Below, piece by piece: positions 48,803-58,035 of a stretch of 64,000 nucleotides of DNA. The notes below the pieces were generated by a model. It ran no database searches and was not told where the DNA came from. It saw nothing but the letters and a program-made list of their open reading frames with translations. The DNA is from Microbacterium esteraromaticum. GTDB lineage: Bacteria; Actinomycetota; Actinomycetes; Actinomycetales; Microbacteriaceae. A program made the position numbers and the translations under genes. Position 1 is the first letter of the stretch. Every line of letters starts with the position of its first letter. Where the stretch lies: the NCBI RefSeq assembly GCF_017303215.1, contig NZ_JAEMWU010000002.1, positions 248,001-312,000 of the forward strand, in the 5' to 3' direction.

Positions 48803-50518
48803 TCAGAGGTCGAGGCGCTGAATCGGCTGCGTCTCTTCGAGCAGGTGCGCTGGCGTCGCCTGGGGCGAGGCCAGCGGAAGCGATACCACGAAGGTCGCGC
48901 CGCCACCGGGGGTCTCATCCACCCGCACCGAGCCGTGCAGCGATTCGATGATGGACGCCACGATCGCGAGTCCCAGACCGGCACCGCCGGTCTCACGGGC
49001 TCGCGAGGTGTCGGCGCGCCAGAACCGTTCGAAGATGTGCTCACGAATCTGCGGGGGGATGCCATCGCCGTGATCGACGATCGCGATCGTACCGACGCCG
49101 CGGCGCCGGTCAGCACCGACGACGATCTCGATCGGCGCGTCTTCCGGCGAGAAGCGGCGCGCGTTGCCGAGCAGGTTCGTCACGACCTGCCGCACCTTGT
49201 TGTCCTCGCCCATCACGATCGGGGGCGTGCGCACGGGGGCATCGGTCGCTTCGGTGAAGTCGATCGACGGCACCTGCTCGGTCGGGGTGGGCTTGGGGCG
49301 GCGTCGCAGCCGAGACAGCGGCCCGCCGGCGCGCCCCGGCGCGGGGGTCGGCTTGGTCGGAGCGGGGCTCACCGGTGCGTGCAGGTGCGGTTCGACGGGG
49401 CCGTCGGCGGTGGTGTCGATCACCGTGACCGTGCGACCGGGGGCGGCGACGCGCACGTCGAGAGCAGCGTCACGAGCGATCGGACGCAGATCGAGCGGTT
49501 CGATCTGCAGCTCCCGCGAGCGTTCCTCGTCGAGACGTGCCAGGGCGAGGAGGTCCTCGACCAGGACGCCCATGCGGATCGCCTCTTTCTCAATGCGCTC
49601 CATCGCCCGCGCGGTGTCCTCATCGCCGTGGATGGCGCCCATGCGGTACAGCTCGGCGTATCCGCGCACGCTCACGAGCGGAGTGCGCAGTTCATGGCTC
49701 GCATCGCCGATGAAGCGGCGCATGTTCTGCACGGTGCGATCGCGCTGGGCGATCGACCTGTCGACGCGGTCGAGCATGGTGTTGATGGCCGCATTGAGGC
49801 GTCCGACCTCGGTGGTCGGCTCGAGGTCGGTGAGTCGTTGGCTGAAGTCCCCGGCGGCGATGGCCATGGCCGTGGACTCGACGTGGCCCAGGCGCCGGAA
49901 GGTCAGCGTCACCAGCACGCGCGTGAGCAATGCCGCCAGCAGGATCGTGACGAGCGCGACGGTCGTGTACACGGCTGAGTAGGTGCCGACGATCCGGTCG
50001 GCCTCTTCCAAGGGCAGCGCGACGACCTGCACATACAGGTTGTTCGGCGCGCTCTGCGCGGGCTGTGGCGAGACCGCGGCATGGAACTGCAGCCCGTCGG
50101 GCCCGCTCAGGGGGATGACTTGGTCTTCTCGGGCCTTCGCCTGCTGGAGGGTGAGAGTCTCGGGAAAGACGGGGCGGCGTTCTGCGGAGTGACCGCCGGC
50201 CTCGGCGATGATCGTGCCATCGGTCTGGTAGAACGCGACCACGAAGTCCGTGGCCCTCGGCGCGTCCGCCGCGGGATTGAAGATCAAGCCGCCGTCGCCC
50301 GCCGACACGTCGAAGAAGCGCTCGGCCTGCCCGGTGGTCGCCAGCGCGGGCAACTGCGCGTCGATGTTGTCGATCATCGCCGTGCGCAGGATGGGAACGG
50401 TGCCGATTCCGGCGATCACCAGGCCCAGGGCGAGCACCGCGACGGTGACGCCGGTGACCTTCGCGCGCAGGCTGATGCGCCGCCACCACTGGGTGACGGC
50501 ATCGGATCCGTTTGCCAT
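48803..50518 (-). CDS. Sensor histidine kinase (MprB/TcrY-like) with Pro-rich insertion
   Basis: This 571-residue kinase has a first membrane helix at about 21-43, an extracytoplasmic sensor region to about 180, a second helix at about 183-205, and HAMP. The H-box is DASHELRTPLVSV with histidine near 275, and the ATPase boxes include VTNLLGNARRFSP, GDGIPPQIREHIFERFW and GGAGLGLAIV. A Pro/Thr/Arg-rich insert of about 55 residues (374-430) separates the dimerisation and ATPase domains, which is unusual. The response regulator gene lies 19 nt upstream in the same operon. The stimulus is unknown. Confidence 0.92.
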   Translation of the reverse strand: MANGSDAVTQWWRRISLRAKVTGVTVAVLALGLVIAGIGTVPILRTAMIDNIDAQLPALATTGQAERFFDVSAGDGGLIFNPAADAPRATDFVVAFYQTDGTIIAEAGGHSAERRPVFPETLTLQQAKAREDQVIPLSGPDGLQFHAAVSPQPAQSAPNNLYVQVVALPLEEADRIVGTYSAVYTTVALVTILLAALLTRVLVTLTFRRLGHVESTAMAIAAGDFSQRLTDLEPTTEVGRLNAAINTMLDRVDRSIAQRDRTVQNMRRFIGDASHELRTPLVSVRGYAELYRMGAIHGDEDTARAMERIEKEAIRMGVLVEDLLALARLDEERSRELQIEPLDLRPIARDAALDVRVAAPGRTVTVIDTTADGPVEPHLHAPVSPAPTKPTPAPGRAGGPLSRLRRRPKPTPTEQVPSIDFTEATDAPVRTPPIVMGEDNKVRQVVTNLLGNARRFSPEDAPIEIVVGADRRRGVGTIAIVDHGDGIPPQIREHIFERFWRADTSRARETGGAGLGLAIVASIIESLHGSVRVDETPGGGATFVVSLPLASPQATPAHLLEETQPIQRLDL

Positions 50519-50537
50519 GACCGTCTTCCGCTGGGCG

Positions 50538-51230
50538 TCAGGCGGACTTGCCGACCTTCAGCATGTATCCGAAACCGCGCTTGGTCTGGATCACGGACTC
50601 CTCGGTGTGCGGGTCGATCTTGCGTCGCAGATACGAGATGTAGCTCTCGACGATGCCGGCATCGCCGTTGAAGTCGTACTCCCAGACGTGATCGAGGATC
50701 TGGGCCTTCGACAGCACGCGGTTGGGGTTGAGCATGAGGTACTTGAGCAGCTTGAACTCGGTCGGGCTGAGCTCGATCGGGATCTTGCCGACGAAGACGT
50801 CGTGTGTGTCCTGGTCCATCGAGAGCTCGCCGGCACGGATCAGCGACTCCTCATCGGCCTGCATCGTGCGTCGCAGGATCGCCTGCGCGCGGGCGACGAT
50901 CTCGTCGAGCGCGAACGGCTTGGTGACGTAGTCGTCGCCGCCCGAGTTGAGGCCCTCGATCTTGTCCTGGGTATCGTCCTTCGCGGTGAGGAACAGGATC
51001 GGCGCGGTGAATCCGGCACCACGGAGGCGCTTGGTGACGCTGAAACCGTTCATATCGGGCAGCATCACGTCGAGGATGATGAGGTCAGGCTCCTCTTCGA
51101 GGACGGCCGAGATGGTGGCCGCGCCGTTGGCGACCGTCTTCACCTTGAAGCCGGCGAAGCTGAGACCCCGGGAGAGCAGGTCGCGGATGTTCGGTTCGTC
51201 ATCGACGACCAGAATGCGCGCATCAGTCAT
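50538..51230 (-). CDS. OmpR-family response regulator
   Basis: This 230-residue regulator has receiver residues VVDDEP, the phospho-acceptor in DLIILDVMLPDMNG, T in FLTAKDD and K in YVTKPFALDEI. The winged helix contains ILDHVWEYDFNGDAGIVESYISYLRRKI. It is the first gene of the pair with the downstream kinase. The sequence resembles the MprA/TcrX branch, but the targets are unknown. Confidence 0.94.
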   Translation of the reverse strand: MTDARILVVDDEPNIRDLLSRGLSFAGFKVKTVANGAATISAVLEEEPDLIILDVMLPDMNGFSVTKRLRGAGFTAPILFLTAKDDTQDKIEGLNSGGDDYVTKPFALDEIVARAQAILRRTMQADEESLIRAGELSMDQDTHDVFVGKIPIELSPTEFKLLKYLMLNPNRVLSKAQILDHVWEYDFNGDAGIVESYISYLRRKIDPHTEESVIQTKRGFGYMLKVGKSA

Positions 51231-51308
51231 GACCCCATTATGGTGACTTCGTCATGGTGTCGGCTGATTGTCTTCGGAGGTGCGGGGGACGAACCTCAGG
51301 AAATTCTG

Positions 51309-51977
51309 TCAGCCGTCGGCCGCCGGGGGACCGGCCTCGTGCACGCAGATCGCCACCTGCACGCGATTCTCTGCGGGGAGCTTCTCCATGATCCGCCGCA
51401 CATGTGTCTTCACCGTCGCCAGACTCAGGTACAGCGCTTGAGTGATCTCGGCGTTGGTGAGGCCCTTTCCGACGGCCTCGGCGACCTCGCGTTCGCGCGG
51501 GGTGAGCAGGGCGAGTCGGTCGAGAGCGGCCTGGCGTCGGCCTTCTGAACGGCCGCTGGTGGCTGCGCCCACCAGCTGGCGGGTCACCGACGGCGAGAGC
51601 ATCATCCGACCGTGCGCCACGTCGTGCAGCGCGGCTACCAGCTCGACCGGTGGGGTGTCTTTGAGGAGGTAGCCCTGTGCGCCGCTCTGCAGGGCGCCGA
51701 GCACCTCGGCATCCGCATCGAACGTCGTGAGTATCAGAATCCTCGCCGCCGGGTCCTCGCTGAGGATCTGCGCCGTTGCCTGGATGCCGTTCATGCGCGG
51801 CATTCGCACGTCCATCAGTACGAGGTCCGGCCGCACTCGCGCGTACGCCTCTACGGCCGACAGCCCGTCGTTGGCCTCGCCGACGATTCGGATGCCCTCG
51901 CTGCCGTCGAGCAATAGCCGCAGTCCCGCGCGTACGAGCTGTTCGTCGTCGACCAGTAGCAGTCTCAGCTCTGCCAT
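51309..51977 (-). CDS. NarL/LuxR-type response regulator
   Basis: This 222-residue regulator has receiver LLVDDEQLVRAGL, phospho-acceptor DLVLMDVRMPRMNG and K in GYLLKDTPP. A LuxR helix-turn-helix follows, with LTPREREVAEAVGKGLTNAEI and LYLSLATVKTHVRRIMEKL. It overlaps the end of its kinase gene by 13 nt. It is the likely ligand of the 15-bp inverted repeat at 53193-53263 upstream of the kinase and CPBP genes. Confidence 0.93.
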   Translation of the reverse strand: MAELRLLLVDDEQLVRAGLRLLLDGSEGIRIVGEANDGLSAVEAYARVRPDLVLMDVRMPRMNGIQATAQILSEDPAARILILTTFDADAEVLGALQSGAQGYLLKDTPPVELVAALHDVAHGRMMLSPSVTRQLVGAATSGRSEGRRQAALDRLALLTPREREVAEAVGKGLTNAEITQALYLSLATVKTHVRRIMEKLPAENRVQVAICVHEAGPPAADG

Positions 51978-53158
51978 GGGATCACCACCGAGACCTCGAA
52001 CGTGCCGGCATTCCGAGTCATCGTGTACTCGCCTCCGGAGAGCCGCGCGCGCTCGGCGACGCCGATCAGTCCGTACCCGCCCGGCTCAGTCTCAGACGGC
52101 GGGGTCGCATCGACGGCGTTGCGCGCGACGAGTCGCACCGTCGAGTCGTGCTGCGTCAATCGGAGCGTGACCCTCTCTCCGGGCGCATGGCGTCGCGCAT
52201 TGGTCAGCAGCTCTTGCGCTATGCGGAAGAGGCTCCTGCCGACGGCACCGGGGATGCCGTCGATCTGAAACTCCTCGACATCGATCACCGCGCCTGCGGC
52301 TCTCGCCTCTTCGACGAGCGAGGTGATGTCCTCGGCCTGGGGAGGCGGTCCGCTCATCGGGGAGACCGGAGCACCGTCGCGCAGGACGCCGAGAATGACG
52401 CGGAGTTCGTCGAGCGCGACTCGGGTGTTCTCGCGGATCAGTGCAGCGGTCTGGCCGATTTGCCCCGCGCTCAGATCGTGGCGATACTCCAAAGCGCCGG
52501 CGTGGACAGTGATCAGTGAGAGCCGGTGCCCGAGGGCATCGTGCATCTCTCGGGCGATGCGTGCACGCTCCTGTGTGCGGGCCTGCGTCAGCCGGCCGGC
52601 TTCAGCGGCGAGGCCCCGCTCCTGTCGCTCCCGCTGCAGCTGGCGTCGTGCGCCGACCAGCAGGCCGAGCAACACGAGTGATGCCGTGGCGACCGCGCCG
52701 ACGATGACGAGTTCCCGGAACGGAACGTTGTCAGAGGGCGGATGGATGGGCAGGGGAGCTACCGCGATCGCGAAGAAGAGCGCGGCGATCAGCGCCGTCT
52801 GCACAGCTGTCGTCCGAGAGCGACGGCGCGCTGCGACCGTGACGACCAGTGCGGCCGCAGCGACCGCTCCGAGGGTGGAGAAGGTCGAGAGGGCGACGCC
52901 CACAGAGGGAGCCACACGCGGAAGGCGATGCCGCAGAGCATAAAGCACGATGATCAGGGGGCCGACGGCGAGGTCGAGCACGATGCTCAGCCCGATCAGG
53001 TTCGCCTCGGGTGCGTCGAGCGGCGCGGTTTCGAGGGCCATCCCCCAGGTGAGAATGAATGCCGCGACGCCGAGCACGGTCACCGCGCCCAGTCTCCAGA
53101 TCGCACGCCACCAACGGCGGGCGCGCTGAGCGCGGGCGTCCGGGATGGGTGTGGTCAC
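51965..53158 (-). CDS. NarL-type sensor histidine kinase (HisKA_3)
   Basis: This 397-residue kinase has four to five N-terminal membrane helices (about 10-165) and a coiled linker. The HisKA_3 H-box is ARIAREMHDALGHRLSLIT with histidine near 210, and the ATPase domain ends YGLIGVAERARLSGG. A GTG starts it at 53158. Multi-helix sensors of this type often detect membrane or cell-wall perturbation. It is paired with the regulator downstream and divergent from a CPBP protease. Confidence 0.92.
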   Translation of the reverse strand: MTTPIPDARAQRARRWWRAIWRLGAVTVLGVAAFILTWGMALETAPLDAPEANLIGLSIVLDLAVGPLIIVLYALRHRLPRVAPSVGVALSTFSTLGAVAAAALVVTVAARRRSRTTAVQTALIAALFFAIAVAPLPIHPPSDNVPFRELVIVGAVATASLVLLGLLVGARRQLQRERQERGLAAEAGRLTQARTQERARIAREMHDALGHRLSLITVHAGALEYRHDLSAGQIGQTAALIRENTRVALDELRVILGVLRDGAPVSPMSGPPPQAEDITSLVEEARAAGAVIDVEEFQIDGIPGAVGRSLFRIAQELLTNARRHAPGERVTLRLTQHDSTVRLVARNAVDATPPSETEPGGYGLIGVAERARLSGGEYTMTRNAGTFEVSVVIPWQS

Positions 53159-53192
53159 CGCTCAACACTATTGCGCACGCACACGGCTCAGG

Positions 53193-53263
53193 ATCGACCG
53201 AAAGACTGAGCCGCACGACGGGAGATCCATCCGCCGGGAAGGGGCGTGAGTCTTTCGGTCGAT
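53193..53263. promoter_or_regulatory. 15-bp inverted repeat in the kinase/CPBP control region
   Basis: ATCGACCGAAAGACT (53193-53207) and AGTCTTTCGGTCGAT (53249-53263) are exact complements, 41 bp apart, in the 139-bp gap between divergent genes. The most economical reading is two operator sites for the neighbouring LuxR-type regulator, tying the CPBP gene to this two-component system. Confidence 0.6.
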
Positions 53264-53297
53264 GCGCGCGCACGATGCCGACCATGACGATGAGAGC

Positions 53298-54326
53298 ATG
53301 ACATCTGTCCCGCTCGCCAACGCCGACTTCCCCTACGACGTCGAGTTCCACCGACTCGCCCGCATGCGCCCCCACTACCGCTGGTGGCGCGTGCTGCTCA
53401 CCGGGGTGGTCGGCATCGTGCTGTATGTGTCGTTGGGCGGGACAGTCATGATGATGTTGGCGATCGCTGCCGTGTTCCTGCCGGCCGTTGGCGTGGCCGT
53501 TGATTCGTTCATGGCCTCGTCGGATACGGGTAGCTTCGACCTCGACAACCCCTGGCTGGTGGCGAGCCTGCTTGTGCCGCTGATCATGTTGTTCCCGGTG
53601 CTGCTCATCGCCTCGCGGCTGGTCCAGGGCCGCGACACCGGGCTACTCAGCTCGGTGGTCGGCCGTATCCGCTGGCGCTGGCTTGGCCGCACCCTGTTGC
53701 TGGCAATGGGAGTGTTCACGACGGGATTCGCGATCTGGATCGGCCTCGAAACCGCGTTGGGGGTGCCGCTCGAGCTGACGTTCGCACATCCTGGCATCCC
53801 GGTCATGCTGCTGCTCGTCGTGCTGCTGGTGCCGTTCCAAGCCGCAGCGGAGGAGTACGTGTTCCGTGGATACCTGATGCAGCTGATCGGCGCATGGCTG
53901 CGGCATCCCGCCTTCGCCATCCTGTTGCCGGTGCCGTTGTTCGTGCTCGGCCACGGCTACGACGTGTGGGGCGGGCTCGCGATCGGAGTGTTCGCTGCCG
54001 TCGCCGGCTGGTTGTGCTGGCGCACCGGTGGGCTGGAAGCAGCGATCTCGATGCACATCGTCAACAACGTGATGATCTTCGCGCTCGCCAGCATCGGGCT
54101 GGTGGATGGCAACGCGACTTCGGGCACACCGGTCGTCTTGCTGGCGCAGTCCTCGATCATCGTCGGCTACGCGCTGCTGGTGGTCCGCACCGCCGACCGG
54201 CAGGGTGTGCGGCGGCGCGGCGGCGGAATGATCCGCCGGCACGGCCCGGGGCAGGCCAGCCAGCCGGAGAACGATCAGGCCGAAACAGCTCAGGCCGCGA
54301 GGTCGTGGGCGTCGAGGATCGTGTAG
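53298..54326 (+). CDS. CPBP family intramembrane metalloprotease
   Basis: This 342-residue membrane protein has about eight helices and the CPBP/Abi catalytic motifs: EEYVFRGYL (EExxxR), the histidine in FVLGHGYDV, and MHIVNNVM. Eukaryotic members cleave prenylated proteins, and bacterial ones often relate to immunity or membrane stress. The C-terminus is a soluble polar tail. The last 37 nt overlap the end of the convergent XPB helicase gene. Control by the adjacent two-component system is likely. Confidence 0.9.
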   Translation: MTSVPLANADFPYDVEFHRLARMRPHYRWWRVLLTGVVGIVLYVSLGGTVMMMLAIAAVFLPAVGVAVDSFMASSDTGSFDLDNPWLVASLLVPLIMLFPVLLIASRLVQGRDTGLLSSVVGRIRWRWLGRTLLLAMGVFTTGFAIWIGLETALGVPLELTFAHPGIPVMLLLVVLLVPFQAAAEEYVFRGYLMQLIGAWLRHPAFAILLPVPLFVLGHGYDVWGGLAIGVFAAVAGWLCWRTGGLEAAISMHIVNNVMIFALASIGLVDGNATSGTPVVLLAQSSIIVGYALLVVRTADRQGVRRRGGGMIRRHGPGQASQPENDQAETAQAARSWASRIV

Positions 54327-55930
54327 CTGTACCCCTGCTCGGCGAGGAACCGCTGCCGGTTCTGTGCGTAGTCCTGGTCGACGGTGTCGCGGGCGATCAG
54401 CGTGTAGAAGCTCGCCGTGTGGTTCGACTGCTTGGGGCGCAGCAACCGGCCCAGACGCTGGGCCTCCTCCTGGCGGGAACCGAACGAACCCGACACCTGG
54501 ATGGCGACGGATGCCTCAGGCAGGTCGATTGAGAAGTTCGCGACCTTCGAGACCACGAGAAGCGAGATCTCGCCTTCGCGGAACTGCCGGTACAGCTCCT
54601 CACGTTCGTCGACCGGTGTCGCACCGGTGATCTGCGGCGCACCGAGGGCATCCGAAAGCGCCTCGAGCTGGTCGAGGTACTGGCCGATGACGAGGATTCG
54701 CTCACCGGGGTGCTTGTCGATCAGCTCGCGCACGGCGGTGATCTTCGCCGGTGCCGATGCCGCGAGGCGGTAGCGCTCGTCGTCGGTCGCGGCGGCGTAC
54801 TCCAGCCGGTCGCTCGGCGGCAGATCCACCCGCACCTCGAAGCACGCCGCGGGCGAGATGAACCCCTGCGCCTCGATCTGCTTCCACGGTGCGTCGAAGC
54901 GCTTCGGTCCGATCAGGCTGAACACATCGCCTTCGCGGCCGTCCTCGCGTACCAGCGTGGCGGTCAGTCCGATCCGGCGGCGCGCCTGCAGATCAGCGGT
55001 CAGCTTGAACACCGGCGCCGGCAGCAGGTGCACCTCGTCGTACACGATCAGCCCCCAGTCCATCTCGTCGAGCAGCGACAGGTGGGCGTACTGGCCCTTC
55101 CGCTTCGCCGTCAGAATCTGGTAGGTGGCGATCGTGACCGGCTTGACCTCCTTGGCCTGCCCGGAGTACTCGCCAATCTCCTCGGGAGTCAGCGAGGTGC
55201 GCTTGAGCAACTCGTCGCGCCACTGGCGGGCCGAGACGGTGTTGGTCACCAGGATCAGCGTCGTCGTCCCGGTTGCCGCCATGGCTCCCGCGCCGACGAT
55301 CGTCTTTCCGGCGCCACAGGGGAGTACGACCACCCCAGAACCGTCCTTCGCGAACGCGTCGACGGCCTCGCGCTGGTAGGGGCGCATCGTCCAGCCGTCC
55401 TCGGCGAGATCGATCTCGTGCGGAGTGCCGGGGGTGTACCCGGCGAGATCCTCGGCCGGCCATCCGATCTTGAGCAGCTCCTGCTTGACCTGCCCGCGCG
55501 CCCAGGCGTCGACGACGTAGGTGTCGGGACTCGGATGCCCGATGAGCAGCGGTTGGATGCGCTTGTTCCCCGCCACCTGTGTCAGCACCGCCGGATCGCT
55601 GGAGCGCAGGATGAGCGCGCCCTCGTCGTCGCGCTCGATCACCAGGCGGCCGTACCGGTTCACCGTCTCGCGCAGGTCGACGGCGACCGATGGCGGCACG
55701 GGGAAGCGCGACCACCGGTCGAGTGTCTCGAGCATGTCCTCAGCGGTGTGGCCCGCCGCGCGAGCGTTCCACAGACCCAGTCGCGTGATGCGGTAGGTGT
55801 GGATGTGCTCCGGCGCGCGCTCGAGCTCGGCGAAGATCGCCAGTTCGTGCCGGGCCGACTCGGCATCGGCGTGCGCGACCTCCAGCAGCACGGTGCGGTC
55901 GCTCTGGACGATCAGGGGGCCATCAGACAT
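54290..55930 (-). CDS. XPB/ERCC3-type DNA helicase
   Basis: This 546-residue superfamily 2 helicase has an N-terminal XPB-specific domain (about 1-165). Motif I is LPCGAGKTIVGAG, motif Ia LVTNTVSARQWRDEL, the DEVH box YDEVHLLPAP, motif III GLTATLVREDG and motif VI EEAQRLGRLLRPK. Mycobacterial XPB (Rv0861c) is a 3'-5' helicase implicated in DNA repair. The next gene upstream in the operon is the same neighbour (Rv0862c-like) as in Mycobacterium. The 3' end overlaps the CPBP gene on the other strand. Confidence 0.94.
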   Translation of the reverse strand: MSDGPLIVQSDRTVLLEVAHADAESARHELAIFAELERAPEHIHTYRITRLGLWNARAAGHTAEDMLETLDRWSRFPVPPSVAVDLRETVNRYGRLVIERDDEGALILRSSDPAVLTQVAGNKRIQPLLIGHPSPDTYVVDAWARGQVKQELLKIGWPAEDLAGYTPGTPHEIDLAEDGWTMRPYQREAVDAFAKDGSGVVVLPCGAGKTIVGAGAMAATGTTTLILVTNTVSARQWRDELLKRTSLTPEEIGEYSGQAKEVKPVTIATYQILTAKRKGQYAHLSLLDEMDWGLIVYDEVHLLPAPVFKLTADLQARRRIGLTATLVREDGREGDVFSLIGPKRFDAPWKQIEAQGFISPAACFEVRVDLPPSDRLEYAAATDDERYRLAASAPAKITAVRELIDKHPGERILVIGQYLDQLEALSDALGAPQITGATPVDEREELYRQFREGEISLLVVSKVANFSIDLPEASVAIQVSGSFGSRQEEAQRLGRLLRPKQSNHTASFYTLIARDTVDQDYAQNRQRFLAEQGYSYTILDAHDLAA

Positions 55931-55960
55931 AGCGGATCAGTCTACCCGCCGCCCATGTGG

Positions 55961-57646
55961 TCAGCTCTCCAGCATCCGCACCGAGCGGATGCTGCGCACC
56001 GGCAGCGTTCGCTCCACGTCGGCGGCGCGGTCGCGACCGCGCAGGCGGCCGCCGCCGAGCCCGGATGCCTCCAGCGTGAGCTCCCGGCTCGAACCGTCGG
56101 GCATCGCCACCTCGACGACCACGAGTGCGCGAGCGCGGACTGCTGCATCCAACTCGCGGTCGAGCCAGGCGGCATCCGCATCCGGCCCCTGCCGGGCGCG
56201 CAGCCGTGCGATCAGCGGCGCGTACGACGGCTCGTGCGGGCCCTCGGCCGGTGCCAGCCGGGTGCGCGAGGCGGCCACCGGGATCCCGTCTCGATCCACC
56301 AACGTCGCCGGGTAGCGGGCGTCGGTCAGAGCCCAGGTCACGGTCTGCGCACCGACCCGCGACACGAGCACGTCGCCATCGCGCACCAGGCCCATCGGGC
56401 GCAGGTTGCGATCGATCTCGATCGCTTCCAGTAGATGGTCGTCAGCGCTCGACACCACCGTGCCGCCGGTCGCGTCGGGGCCGACTCGCACCAGGCCATG
56501 ACGCGCCGCCGTCTGGGCGAGCAGGTACTCCAGGGGTTGCGGGACGCCGGTCAGCGACACCTCGCGCAGGAACTCGAGGATCCTCTGCTCGGTCTCACCT
56601 TCGGCCAGTGCACGAGCGAGGGCATCCGCCGTGAAACGGTACGACGACGCCTGCGCCGCCGACTCGTGTTCGGTCATCGCCCGCAGCCGGTTGTCGAGTG
56701 CCGGCACCAGGGGGCCCGGCGCGATCGCGGTGAGGTCGTTCTGCAGGAACAGCCGGTCCACCTCGGTCGGCAGGAGCGCTTCGAGCGCGCTCGTGTCAAC
56801 GGCTGCGCCGGTGCGCAGCGGCTCAGCCCACTCGGGTTCGGTGCCGTCCTCGGCGAGTAAGCCCAGGTGCTCGGCGAGCCGCTGCAGCTGCGCGGCCCGC
56901 GCCGGCCAGGCCGGGTCCCAGGGATGCGCCTGCGGCCAGTGCGCCGCCGGAAGCCACCCGTTCGCGGAGCGGATGCCGCGCGGCAGAGCCGCCCGGAAAG
57001 CGTCGGCGACCTGCGCCCATCGCGGTCCGAACGAGGCAGTCAGCCACTCCTCGGCGCCGGCGGTGATGCGCAGTTCGCGGTCGACCGGACGCACGAGCCC
57101 GGCCATCTCGGCGAGCGTCCGAAGATCCTCGACGTTGCCGGCACCGGCGAACTGTCGCCGCTCCGAGGCACTCAGCGCGCCGGTCGCCACCAACGACAGC
57201 GGTGCGGAACGCGTCGCAAGCAGCAGATCGGCCACCGCGCCGATGGTCGTGAAGGCGCGTTCCGCGGCGCGTGCGGCGACGGCGTCGGATGCCCTCTCCA
57301 CGGTGGTCTGCGCGGGGTGCGGCACCGGGCCGCGGGCCGTCACGGCGGCGGCGACCGGTGCCGGTGCGCGGCCGTCGGCGTCGAGAAGCGCGAGATCGTC
57401 CAGGGCGGCCGGAGCTGTGGCATCCGATGATCCGGTGACCGCCGCATGCACCGTCTGCGCCTCAGGCAGAGTGAGCGCTTCGAGACCGCGATCGATCGAC
57501 GCGGACTCGAGCAACGCCTCGGCCGCGTCGAAGAAGTCCTCCCACGCGACGTCCGGGCGCACCCCCCTGATGCGCAGCAGCCGTTCCAGCTGCGCATCGC
57601 TCGCCGCGGCGAGCCGGTCGGCCAGCGGGCGTGCGTGGGTGCTCAT
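55961..57646 (-). CDS. Helicase-associated (Helicase_C_3) domain protein
   Basis: This 561-residue protein is conserved next to XPB in actinobacteria. Winged-helix-like segments are visible in the N-terminal half, and the C-terminal part has FLREVSLTGVPQPLEYLLAQTAARHGLVRVG, characteristic of the Helicase_C_3 family. It lacks Walker motifs, so it is not itself a helicase. It probably assists XPB in repair. It is transcribed just before the helicase gene, 30 nt apart. Confidence 0.85.
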   Translation of the reverse strand: MSTHARPLADRLAAASDAQLERLLRIRGVRPDVAWEDFFDAAEALLESASIDRGLEALTLPEAQTVHAAVTGSSDATAPAALDDLALLDADGRAPAPVAAAVTARGPVPHPAQTTVERASDAVAARAAERAFTTIGAVADLLLATRSAPLSLVATGALSASERRQFAGAGNVEDLRTLAEMAGLVRPVDRELRITAGAEEWLTASFGPRWAQVADAFRAALPRGIRSANGWLPAAHWPQAHPWDPAWPARAAQLQRLAEHLGLLAEDGTEPEWAEPLRTGAAVDTSALEALLPTEVDRLFLQNDLTAIAPGPLVPALDNRLRAMTEHESAAQASSYRFTADALARALAEGETEQRILEFLREVSLTGVPQPLEYLLAQTAARHGLVRVGPDATGGTVVSSADDHLLEAIEIDRNLRPMGLVRDGDVLVSRVGAQTVTWALTDARYPATLVDRDGIPVAASRTRLAPAEGPHEPSYAPLIARLRARQGPDADAAWLDRELDAAVRARALVVVEVAMPDGSSRELTLEASGLGGGRLRGRDRAADVERTLPVRSIRSVRMLES

Positions 57647-57661
57647 CGGGGCCGCTTGTTC

Positions 57662-57937
57662 TCAGGACCGCTTGTTCGCGCGTCCCTTGCGCACGAAACT
57701 GATCGTCAGCAGCGCGATGATCATCACGAACGCCAGCGGCAGCCCGAACAGGGGGAGCGCCGCGACGAACGGCCAGACACCGCTGCCGAACGACTCCTGA
57801 TCCATGCCGGTGGACGTTCCGATGATGATCGCGAAGAAGCTGATGATGGAGGCGGCGGCGAGGCCGAGCGCCCCGTACGCCAGGAATCGTTCCAGGCTGC
57901 CGGTGCGTGGTTCGGGGCTCTGCTCATGCGTGCTCAT
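57662..57937 (-). CDS. Small two-helix membrane protein
   Basis: This 91-residue protein has helices at about 20-42 and 56-80 and a basic C-terminus (RKGRANKRS). No family was recognised. It is 15 nt upstream of the helicase-partner gene on the same strand, so it probably heads this operon. The N-terminal MSTHEQ resembles the start of the next gene, MSTHAR, perhaps by chance. Confidence 0.75.
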   Translation of the reverse strand: MSTHEQSPEPRTGSLERFLAYGALGLAAASIISFFAIIIGTSTGMDQESFGSGVWPFVAALPLFGLPLAFVMIIALLTISFVRKGRANKRS

Positions 57938-58035
57938 CCTTCTCAGCGTATCGCCTGCGGCTCACCGGCAGACGGGTAGGCTGGAGGTAGTCGCGCGCCG
58001 CGCGGCTTTTCATCATTCTTCAGTGAGGTTCTCGC

